Shown here piece after piece: positions 55,972 through 64,000 of a stretch of DNA of 64,000 nucleotides. Position 1 is the first letter of the stretch. Every line of letters begins with the position of its first letter. The notes beneath the pieces were generated by a model, which did not search any database, was not told where the DNA came from, and saw only the letters and a program-made list of their open reading frames with translations. The stretch comes from Zasmidium citrigriseum (lineage: Eukaryota > Ascomycota > Dothideomycetes > Mycosphaerellales > Mycosphaerellaceae). The DNA lies in assembly GCA_002786025.1 (NCBI GenBank), contig NHNW01000020.1:558001-622000 (forward strand), given 5' to 3'. The translations under genes and the position numbers were made by a program.

Positions 55972-56655
55972 ATGGACGCCCCAAGAATCACAATCCTCGA
56001 CAGCAACGGAAACCCTTGGCCTACAAACACCACATACTCGTCCCTCTCGCCGGAAGACCTCGAAGATCTCCTCCGCCGAGGCCATGAAACAGCCTGGGAC
56101 CTCAAACAAACCCTCTTCGCAATCGAAGCAGCCCTACTGTCCAAATCCCCCACTCGAAAATCTTCCCATCGCATTCCTCCCGTTGCATCCTGCTGCGACA
56201 CCCTCCACCAAACCGCGCACGAACTAGAAAACTTTTCCCCGTCGTCTCTAGATGACAGCGCCATCAAAGCAGTCCAGTCCTGGATCGGCGTACACTTTGC
56301 CACAGAAGGCCACGCCAACCTCGATGTCTACCTCCACTTTCTGGAAAGTATCGAGAGAGACTGCGGGAAAGGCGTTGCGTTGTTATGTATCGTGGCCCTA
56401 GGCCAGTCGAGGATTGGACATCTGAGTTTGCATGAGCGGCCGGAGTTGTTGCAGTATGTGAAGGCGGGACAGGACTCGCTTCGGGTGGAAATTCTTGAAA
56501 TGCTGGGGGAGAGGATTGGGGTGCTGGCCGTGAGGAGTATGTATGCCACGGGATGGTGTTCAAAGAGCGTGTTGCTGACGAAGAAGCAGCTTTGCCGCTT
56601 GTACAGATTCTCACGCAACAGCACGCAAGTAAGGAGGATGGAGCTAGGTGAATGA
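55972..56655 (+). CDS. Hypothetical protein, 227 residues
   Basis: Single exon from the ATG at 55972 (MDAPRITILDSNGNPWPTNT) to TGA at 56655. Predicted mostly helical: SPEDLEDLLRRGHETAWDLK near 25-44, CCDTLHQTAHELE near 74-86, WIGVHFATEGHANLDVYLHF near 104-123 and a Leu-rich GKGVALLCIVALGQSR near 132-147. The C-terminus is basic (KKQLCRLYRFSRNSTQVRRM). No signal peptide or known domain. Codon usage and a CA-rich leader look genuine. It lies 546 bp from the transposon and ends tail-to-tail with RPO41. Confidence 0.6.
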   Translation: MDAPRITILDSNGNPWPTNTTYSSLSPEDLEDLLRRGHETAWDLKQTLFAIEAALLSKSPTRKSSHRIPPVASCCDTLHQTAHELENFSPSSLDDSAIKAVQSWIGVHFATEGHANLDVYLHFLESIERDCGKGVALLCIVALGQSRIGHLSLHERPELLQYVKAGQDSLRVEILEMLGERIGVLAVRSMYATGWCSKSVLLTKKQLCRLYRFSRNSTQVRRMELGE

Positions 56656-56918
56656 CAGAGCACTGTCTTATGATCGCCAAGCAACAGTCACCATTGGAAG
56701 TATGGACTGGAAGAAGTGTGTTTGAACATTGATAATACATTTCATACAATATGCCATGCACGTTCCGTGCCTTGGGCGTTGAGCGACTCAATAATCATCG
56801 CCATGGGTGGGATATCTTACAACAAAAGCAAATCTCCCATCTCCCATCTCTTTTCTGTACAACCCTTGAAACGCCATCGCTATGCTTCACACAAACATCA
56901 TCAAAAGTTGTTAAAACA

Positions 56919-59900
56919 TCAGTGGAAGAAGTACCGGCTTTGCCGTAATCTTCTCACGTCGAAATCGCCCTTCTTAGGAACTTCGGGGAAGGTCAATGGG
57001 AGCCAGACGAAGAGCTTCCTCATTGGCTTCTTCCTCCCAGCGGTTGACTTGGTCGGCTTCGCCGTCTTTGCGGTATCTTCGACTTCTTCAGAAGCCTCGA
57101 TTGTATCGGAGGGTTCGACGTCGTCCAGGTCCTCCTTCTCGGAGTCCAGTGCAGCCTCATCAGCTTCGCCTTCCGCAGCTTCAAAGCTCTCGTCGGCGTC
57201 GGAGTTGGTCGCTTCGACTTCAGTCGCGGCGCCGGGGATTTCACCGAGGTGTTGACCGTTCATCTCAGAGGGGGCAGCAAAAGCGCTCTCGTCGGCTTCC
57301 ATCTCCACGATACTGCCAGGCGTGACCATTGCCTCGCCCTTGGCTCGTTCTTCTGGATCCTCGCTGTTGAGCAAACGCATTCGCTCGGCTTCGAGCGCCA
57401 TCTCACTCTGCTGCATGCTCTTGTCCTTCCGCATCTCCGTGCGTCGTTTCATGATCTTCTTGCCGACTTTGCTGACAGCAAGGACCGAAGCCATATACAT
57501 ACAGCCCTGGTATCGCATCTGGAACTCCTCCCGTAATCTGCCGATGATGTCCTCGCTGTGCATGGCGACGAATGCATCACGGAGGACCTCACTCATTCTG
57601 TTGACATCGCAGGCATGCGTCCAGAATGAATCGTGGATACTGGCAAAGGTCATGCCGTTCTCGCTGCACTTCAACGCACTCAGCAACATGTGCGTTGCGT
57701 CGAGAGAGTGGATGAAGTTTGGCGGGAACGCTTGCAGCTGCTTGCGCTTGCTGACTGGATCCCAGACTTGCGGCTCATGGAGAGTGAGATTCTGCATGCT
57801 CGTCACCACAGTGCGTCCCTTCGCAGTTCGATAAGGCTGGACCACCGGTAATCGGAGTGGTGTCGTCCAGACGACCGTCGACTTGAACAAGGGTTTGGCG
57901 AGCTTTAGTCTTTCGGCCTCGACGTTGGAACCGGCTCGTTTCTTTGGTTGTTCTGCCTCTCCAGTTGTTTCGTCTTTTGCCTTCTTAGAACCCTTCTTGG
58001 CTGCCTTCTTTCCAGAAGCCGGCTCAGGCGTGTTGTTCATGAGCTGCGCGATCTGCTCAGGCGTAAGACATGTGGAAATTCGGTCGGCACATACTCCCAA
58101 CCAGTCTTGAATGGCCTGGGCTCCCGAGAACATGGTGCCGAGTGACTTGAAGATCTTGGTCGCGATGTAATGCGACATGTTCCCAAAGTTGACCGGATCG
58201 TGTCGGTTGACTTCGGGGAACAAGACCTCGAGCTGCTTGGCCACCTGTTGCCTTGCACCGTAGAAGGTTACGCCGTAGACGTTGGTCATGACAGGCTGCT
58301 TGACGCACTTTCTCGTGAGGCGTCCATGAAGCTTCTGCGCGATCAAATTGCCGTCATTGGCATCCTTCTCGACCTCCATCTTGACAGCCTCCGCAACGGC
58401 CGTGTACACGTCGGCCGGACGATCACCAGGCTCGAGATTGACTTGTGCGGCTCCGACTTTGTCTCCTCCAAGAGCGGCGTAGTGCTGGAGACCGTTACAT
58501 GTGCCGTCCTGCTGAACTGGCAGGTGTGAAACGAACTTGGTGGGATCGGGGGAGTCCAAAGCATTCGCCAGCTCGTAGCAAGCTGCCAGGGTTTGCCAAG
58601 CGTCCTCCGCTTCGAGCCACCATCGCCGACCATCCAAGGGATTCCGGACAGAGTCGTAGATATCGTCCAGGTGGGACATCGTGAATTCAATGCGCTCCTC
58701 CATGCTAGCCTTGTCATGTCCTGCGACCGTGGCCAGGTGAATTTTCAACCATCGCAGGCCTTCTGGGCCAAGCTCTTTGCCGTCTGCGAAGACCAGCAAT
58801 CCTCTCACGTTATCTGCTCCCATGTGGTTGAGGTAGGGTGGGATGGGATAGGCACGTCCTCGGAAGTCCATGTTGTGAGGGAAGTATAGCGTCTCGTTGA
58901 GTACAGTCCGGGCGATTTCCAGCTGGAAGTTTTGGAAGCATCGTTTCGAGTGAAGCCCGCTCTTCTTGTTCTCAATGTCACGCACTTCCAGCAACCACTT
59001 GCGTCGCGCCTGTGAATCTGACGAGTCTTCCGGTTCAGGCGGCAGCGAGAGCTCGGGGTGGAGAGGAGCAAAGTTGGCAATCTCGTCACCAGAATTCCAA
59101 GCCTCGAGCTGAACTTTGAAGACATCCTGGTTGACCTTCCATGGCACTTGACCCAGGGCTGTCAAACCTTTGTAGACTGTATCGAGTTCCTTGCGGTCAT
59201 CTGCTGCCATGAAATAGTCCTTACCAGACTTGTCGCCGACGGGAAGGCGGAGGATAGGATTGGGATAATGCAGATACCCACCTTCACTCCATCCTTTCCA
59301 GGGCTGAGGTTCGACCACCATTGGCATTCGCTTTGCAATGAGACTGCCAACTGGCTCGCTCTGAATCTTGTCGACAAGTGCAGGATTGGGTACGATCATT
59401 CCAATCTTCTTTCCTCGTTGGTACTTAACGCGGTGCAAGAAAGCTGGTTGCATCTGCGTCATTTTCTGTTTCGTCCTTGGATGTTCCCGCGTCACAGGAA
59501 GCTGTGCGGTCTCGATGAACTTGGATATTAGCATCGCGCCGAGCTTCACCTTGGTGTTAGTCGGCCACTCGAGTGATGCCAAAACTTCCATGTTGTGCTT
59601 CTTCTTAGACTTGCTCTTCGTCGTCGACTCGTTCACGGTGTCCTCAGTCTTCAATGCACGTATAGCCTTCTTCCGAAGTCGGGTAGAACTGGTCTTTTTG
59701 AGGTTTCTCTTACCGCCTTGTTGCCTGACGGAGGCTTCAAGATGGCATTCTGCTTCGATTGCTGAAGCAAGCCCCACAGTGAGGCTTCCCAGCTTCACTT
59801 CTTGCTCGTACTTGTTGGTCGAGTGATCCTTGCCAGATGCCATCCTTGAGGTGGTGAAAAGAATCGTATTCGCAGCCACTTTGGACAGAGGGAGGAGCTC

Positions 59901-61274
59901 CAAGTAAGGTCCGTATATATTGCGGTCGTCGACACTCCTCGAAGATGAACTCAGAGCCTTCTTGACCTCCGCCAGTTCCCGTTCGAGCGCCGGTAGAAGT
60001 GCTTGGTACCACTGCCACATCAATGCCGACACAGGTCTGCTCTGCATTGCCGTGTGAATGCCGATTCTCTTCAAATCTTCGTCCGCTTTTCGCCATCGAT
60101 CGATGGCAATTTCCACTGAAGTCTCTTCAAGTCTTCGCTGTCGCTCGAGAGCAACTTTCCGCTGTGCCTCTGCAGAAGCGTCCGCCGGGGCTGCCGCAAT
60201 GTCCTTGAACGTGTCCATCGCGCGCTTTATGCTTGCCAGTCCAACACCTTTCTGCTCAGTAGAGCGAACTTCTGGTATTGTGTCCATGTCTACCAAGTCT
60301 GCTCTTCTCACATGCGTCCGACTTTGAGCCTCCGCTTCGGCCGGCTCGTTCAACGCATCTTGCTGTGGCGCCTCCACTTCGGCCTCCACTTCCTGTGTTG
60401 CACGTCCCAGAATTGCGAACTCGTTATCATCATATTCTTCAGAGAGTAGGACTTCGTCCGCAACGTCGTCTCCAAGTTGCCGGGCCAGGTCCACGTATCT
60501 GCGTATCGAACGATCTCGCCTTGAGCCTTCCAAAGATCTAATGGCAGCGCGGACCATGAGAATCAGCATTTTCTCATCCGGTTGTACTGCTTTGCTCCTG
60601 ACTTCGACTTCAAACCACTTTTGCATATCCTTTAGCATGACCGAGGACAAGGGCGAATCTCTTCCGTGCATTGCCAGTGTCTTGAACAGATCTTGCAGAT
60701 ACGCAGTGTGCGCGTACGTGGTTTCTGGTGAATCTTTCCCACACTGCTCGGCCATACGCTGGGCAATGGCTGCAGCTCGGTCTCTTCGTCCAACTGCAAG
60801 ACTTGTATATAAATGCGTCAACAGCTCCTTCGAAGTTCCCGACATGCTTGGAGATACTTTGATCAAGGCGTCGGGCGACATCGTCGTCGTATTAAGCATA
60901 ATAGGTTCGCTGCGAAAGTGACCCAATGCTGGAAATTGGGTGGGCGACCGATTCGAAAAGTCGAACGGGATGTGTTTGTCGCCTTCGCTGCGGAAACCGG
61001 TGCCATAATTGGGAGGCAGAAAGTGACTGTCGGGTCGTACACTGAAGCTTTCTGTCGCTGTGGCGAGGCCCCGGACCTGTGTTCTCGATTGCGTCGCGTT
61101 CGTCTCGTTTCGTCTTGTCGGCTGTGACGAGGTCGGCGAAGCGGTCGCCGCTCTTGATGCGCTCCATCGTAGTTGCGCTGGAGCCAGCCATGGAAGATTG
61201 AGCTTGGCAAAGGAGGCGGCGAGTAGTTGTGAGGTGCGCCTCTGGTGTCTCCGTCCAGCAGAGCGAACAAGCAT
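56919..61274 (-). CDS. RPO41: Mitochondrial DNA-directed RNA polymerase
   Basis: Single-subunit, T7-phage-type RNA polymerase that transcribes the mitochondrial genome. Single exon of 1451 residues. Begins with a basic presequence (MLVRSAGRRHQRRTSQLLAA). The N-terminal 600 residues include helical, repeat-like regions. The polymerase core has motif A DGTCNGLQHYAALGGD (Asp923), motif B RKCVKQPVMTNVYGVTFYGA (Lys992, Tyr1000; spacing of 8 as in T7), and motif C HDSFWTHA (Asp1215), the second metal-binding Asp. A Lys/Ala-rich insert lies near 1095-1130 between B and C. The end FDVRRLRQSRYFFH is the typical C-terminus, but an acidic insertion of about 120 residues (near 1300-1420) precedes it. Fully intact. 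Confidence 0.96.
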   Translation of the reverse strand: MLVRSAGRRHQRRTSQLLAASFAKLNLPWLAPAQLRWSASRAATASPTSSQPTRRNETNATQSRTQVRGLATATESFSVRPDSHFLPPNYGTGFRSEGDKHIPFDFSNRSPTQFPALGHFRSEPIMLNTTTMSPDALIKVSPSMSGTSKELLTHLYTSLAVGRRDRAAAIAQRMAEQCGKDSPETTYAHTAYLQDLFKTLAMHGRDSPLSSVMLKDMQKWFEVEVRSKAVQPDEKMLILMVRAAIRSLEGSRRDRSIRRYVDLARQLGDDVADEVLLSEEYDDNEFAILGRATQEVEAEVEAPQQDALNEPAEAEAQSRTHVRRADLVDMDTIPEVRSTEQKGVGLASIKRAMDTFKDIAAAPADASAEAQRKVALERQRRLEETSVEIAIDRWRKADEDLKRIGIHTAMQSRPVSALMWQWYQALLPALERELAEVKKALSSSSRSVDDRNIYGPYLELLPLSKVAANTILFTTSRMASGKDHSTNKYEQEVKLGSLTVGLASAIEAECHLEASVRQQGGKRNLKKTSSTRLRKKAIRALKTEDTVNESTTKSKSKKKHNMEVLASLEWPTNTKVKLGAMLISKFIETAQLPVTREHPRTKQKMTQMQPAFLHRVKYQRGKKIGMIVPNPALVDKIQSEPVGSLIAKRMPMVVEPQPWKGWSEGGYLHYPNPILRLPVGDKSGKDYFMAADDRKELDTVYKGLTALGQVPWKVNQDVFKVQLEAWNSGDEIANFAPLHPELSLPPEPEDSSDSQARRKWLLEVRDIENKKSGLHSKRCFQNFQLEIARTVLNETLYFPHNMDFRGRAYPIPPYLNHMGADNVRGLLVFADGKELGPEGLRWLKIHLATVAGHDKASMEERIEFTMSHLDDIYDSVRNPLDGRRWWLEAEDAWQTLAACYELANALDSPDPTKFVSHLPVQQDGTCNGLQHYAALGGDKVGAAQVNLEPGDRPADVYTAVAEAVKMEVEKDANDGNLIAQKLHGRLTRKCVKQPVMTNVYGVTFYGARQQVAKQLEVLFPEVNRHDPVNFGNMSHYIATKIFKSLGTMFSGAQAIQDWLGVCADRISTCLTPEQIAQLMNNTPEPASGKKAAKKGSKKAKDETTGEAEQPKKRAGSNVEAERLKLAKPLFKSTVVWTTPLRLPVVQPYRTAKGRTVVTSMQNLTLHEPQVWDPVSKRKQLQAFPPNFIHSLDATHMLLSALKCSENGMTFASIHDSFWTHACDVNRMSEVLRDAFVAMHSEDIIGRLREEFQMRYQGCMYMASVLAVSKVGKKIMKRRTEMRKDKSMQQSEMALEAERMRLLNSEDPEERAKGEAMVTPGSIVEMEADESAFAAPSEMNGQHLGEIPGAATEVEATNSDADESFEAAEGEADEAALDSEKEDLDDVEPSDTIEASEEVEDTAKTAKPTKSTAGRKKPMRKLFVWLPLTFPEVPKKGDFDVRRLRQSRYFFH

Positions 61275-62091
61275 CTTCTACAACTCCCACGGGCAGCGGA
61301 ATGTTCGTCGCCCGCCTGCCTTCCACAACCACGCCCAATGCGAAATGAGAACGGATGTCGAGAGAGAAGGGGATGATGATGGAGAGGGCGAGACTCGATG
61401 AGCAGCACAAATCTTTCATCTGCCGGGCACGCGAGCACACAGGGTTAGCTCCCTGCACTACTGCCGACGCCGTCTGGTCCCCGGCCAATCACTCGCCACT
61501 GATTCGGTCTCCTTTTTCTGACCTCACCTCTCACAGTCTGTCTCTTCTTTCGATCAATGTGATGCAATTGCTCGATCCTTCCATACGACGTACTCGCAAA
61601 TATGATTGTATTTGTAGGTTTGCTGCGAAATACGACGTCCGGAAGCGTTCGAAGTCCAGACCAAAGTATCCTCACATGCGCCGAACGCAAGCTTGCAATC
61701 CTCCAGGTGTATACGATTTGAAGGTCTGTAAGGTTGAGATGTTTCCACGCGACAGAGACTGGCCTATCAATCCGAGCGCGAGGCTGATTCTGATGGGTTG
61801 TGGAAGATGGCGGAGGATAGTGGCTTTGGTAAGGATCTCGAGCCTCCTCCCACCAGCCTGGAGAGAATGGCCATGACGGCGAGGATTCTTCAAGTATTTC
61901 TTGTTGCTTCAAGCTGGGATGATCGCGCAGAGCATGTGGAGAAGAGAAGCGTGTGAGGCCGCACATAAGGAAAGAGCAGCGCACGCTTCTTTCCGCGCTT
62001 AGTTCAACCTTCTCTCAACGTCACCTCCTCAACTCTTTCCATCTTCCATATCCAACACATCACCACCCGATTCTTGCAGCATCTTCCCACC
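61275..62091. promoter_or_regulatory. Divergent promoter region, RPO41 / right-edge gene
   Basis: 817 bp. A minus-strand frame at 61984-61445 has no family character. CT/CA-rich leader precedes the right-edge gene. Confidence 0.4.
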
Positions 62092-64000
62092 ATGGCCGAC
62101 AAGTTGCCTTGGTCTGGTCAACCCGATGCACCTGGCCACAACACCGCCTCGACCGCATTTGATCCAAGATACTCCGACGGCGATGGCATGCAATTCTTCG
62201 ATTTTGATGCATTTGGCAAGCAATTTTCACCGCAGCGTCAAGCTCCATATGGCATTGACGACGGAATGGCCGACTTTGATATGGCTGAAGAACCTACGAA
62301 CCTCGAGAACTACACCTATCTACCGGATCTCCCGATGGATGGAGAGGACTTCGAGGGTGCAGCAGATGACGATGTCAATGGCGTACCTTCGGCAGACCAA
62401 GAGGCAGATCTCGATGAGGACTCCTCAGATGACGGAGAGACTGCTCTTTTCGAGGCTGCTCTCGCGAGCTATCGCAATGACAATCCGCTGCTCTCAGGCC
62501 TGGTCCCACGACCTCCGAAAGACTTCGAACAGCAGCTTGCCGATCCTGATGGAGTCACACACCTGGAACAGCTGCCCAGCTTCGAGGCACTTCGTGGAAA
62601 TGAGAAGTGGCACGTCGACAAAGAATCAGCAGAGTTCCTGGCGTCTGTCATGGCCCTCACATCCGACCAGGACCTGGATGAGATCTCTCACCGCTCCATT
62701 CGCAATCCACTACGCAAACTAAGACTCGAAGAGCCGGTTGTAGAGACACATCCTGAGATGGCAATGATAAAGCTGTTCAAACGCAACGAAGTGCATTTAT
62801 CGAATGACGGTATCGAACCGTTTCCTTTGAATGTCGAGAAGGACGAGAGCTTGGAGTGGTCGAAAGCTGCTCAAGAGTTACCGAAGAAACTTCACCGTGA
62901 GATGAAGAATGCGAAATTGGAAATCGACGGTGAGACAATGACGTATCTTGGTGAGATAGCGAAAGGTCCGGACGTAGACTTGGATGACTGGCTGAAACAA
63001 GACCGTGAAAGAAGGGTAAAGCAAATGTGATCAATTGTGTTCTGTTGCATACTGACGAAGGCCAGCTCCCTCCTCCGCCATTATCGCCAAAGCTCCTGCC
63101 ACTTTCACCGCCTCACAGCCCAGGAGAGATGGACCCGGAAGCCGCAGAACTCGAGCTCACTTCGTCACCGGTCGATCCCTCAGCTAATGAACTGGGTGGC
63201 CTAGCGGCAAAGATCCTGAAGCGAGACAACGTACGGATGGAGGTCGATGCCGAAGAAGCCGCGAAGTCATGGGATGGCTTCGCTGCAAGTTCATCGTCGC
63301 CATTACAGCGTAAGGTCAAACGACGCAGTGACCTTAAAGTCTCTAGCCCGCTGCTGCCACTTGAGATTGAAGAACCACCATCCAAAAAGGCCAAGACGGT
63401 CTCATTCCCCGATGATATCGAGACGTTGATACCTGAACTCTCCGACGATGACTTGCCTGACGATGGTGAAGTTGCTGCCGAAGTCCTCGCTGCCACCAAC
63501 GCTATTGCTCGATCTGCAGGAGAGAAGATGCAGCAACGTCTGCATGGAGAGGAGCTGGCTGAGGCCGACACGACCATGAGAGTAGAGCTTCCTCCGGTCG
63601 ACGAGATCAAAGCCGTGCCGCCTTGGGAAGCGTACGCGGTTGCTGATGGCAACTTTCGGTCTCTGAGCTCGCAACGAAGACTGATCAACGAAGCTCACGA
63701 TACTTTGGAGCACTCGGAGGTCAAGTGGAGTGTCTCGTCCAAAGCAGAGCGCCAGCTTCACTGGGTTCCATTCCCCATGCATCTGGGAAAGATCAAGCCC
63801 GAAGGCTACTTTGATGATGGATCGCTGGCAAGATATTTGCAAGAGCTCGACATCAACGATGATGTTGATCTTGAATGTCTGATCTGGAAGCCCGATGGTC
63901 TCCGCGTGCTTGACCATGACGAGGATGAAGATGACGAATTGGAAGCGGCAGACATCAAGAGCGATGAGCCCGAGCAAGAACCTGAACCTGAGGTACCCAG
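62092..64000 (+). CDS. Large acidic protein, partial at right edge
   Basis: Exon 1 62092-63015 and, after a 50-nt intron (GTAAAG donor, GGCCAG acceptor), a second exon open from 63066 to the window end; at least 619 residues. The frame started by TTG is ignored; ATG 62092 gives MADKLPWSGQPDAPGHNTAS. The first 130 residues are acidic with Asp/Phe-rich pattern (GDGMQFFDFDAFGKQF). Later blocks include VETHPEMAMIKLFKRNEVHL and, in exon 2, VKRRSDLKVSSPLLPLEIEE and KWSVSSKAERQLHWVPFPMH. A basic PSKKAKTVSF segment could be nuclear targeting. The second exon carries no stop over 935 nt. Family not recognised; C-terminal domain lies beyond the window. Confidence 0.75.

Noticed and set aside
61445..61984. 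Minus-strand 179-codon frame upstream of RPO41
   Set aside because: No domain, no spliced partner; sits in a divergent promoter.
1..64000. tRNA, rRNA or CRISPR features
   Set aside because: I looked for tRNA T-loop/anticodon patterns and for regularly spaced direct repeats and found none convincing; an RNA-gene scan was not possible.

Overview
The window is nuclear DNA of a filamentous ascomycete. The evidence is about 25 protein genes on both strands, short GT-AG introns (mostly 46-83 nt), a HET-domain gene, an XlnR-type regulator, and a transposon degraded in the manner of repeat-induced point mutation (RIP). The gene set suits a Dothideomycete, perhaps Mycosphaerellales; that placement is inference. 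Many genes are split by introns, so the CDS models below were joined by eye at splice sites and the exon coordinates are given in each entry.

Layout. 0-5.4 kb: a left-edge partial gene, a divergent cellulose-synthase-like GT2 gene, a 1.1 kb spacer with a diverged duplication, an NmrA-like reductase and a tiny Gly/Tyr-rich protein gene. 5.7-20.1 kb: mostly housekeeping: BCS1-type AAA ATPase, BCP1, Rieske protein of complex III, a macro-domain phosphatase, ZPR1, a Yra1/ALY mRNA export factor with an unusually long first intron, aldehyde dehydrogenase and a DUF924 protein. 20.3-24.6 kb: a HET-domain gene, an F-box-like gene and a secreted protein with an FN3-like segment. 25-29.5 kb: one large acidic/coiled-coil protein gene. 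30.4-34.7 kb: the mitochondrial S-adenosylmethionine carrier, a small mitochondrial-type protein and a Ser/Gln-rich protein whose gene holds a six-base assembly gap. 36.8-40.8 kb: two RBR (RING-IBR-RING) ubiquitin-ligase-like paralogues in tandem, followed by a decayed peptide-coding repeat array. 40.9-44 kb: the xlnR orthologue. 45-50 kb: a transcription-factor-like gene without a zinc cluster and a protein with three Cys-rich modules. 52.1-55.4 kb: a 3.3 kb RIP-degraded Mutator-like element with 53-bp terminal inverted repeats and a 9-bp target duplication. 56-64 kb: a small unknown gene, mitochondrial RNA polymerase RPO41 and a partial acidic protein running off the right edge.

There is no obvious biosynthetic cluster or operon-like logic. 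Several neighbours serve mitochondria (BCS1 and the Rieske protein act in the same complex III assembly step; SAM carrier; RPO41), but the spacing does not show coordinated control. The most notable items are the transposon with strand-wide RIP and one spared end, the decayed repeat array downstream of the second RBR gene, the long intron of the Yra1 homologue, and genes or exons that are not evident as simple open frames (small Gly/Tyr gene, C-terminal exons of xlnR and of the secreted protein, right-edge exon).
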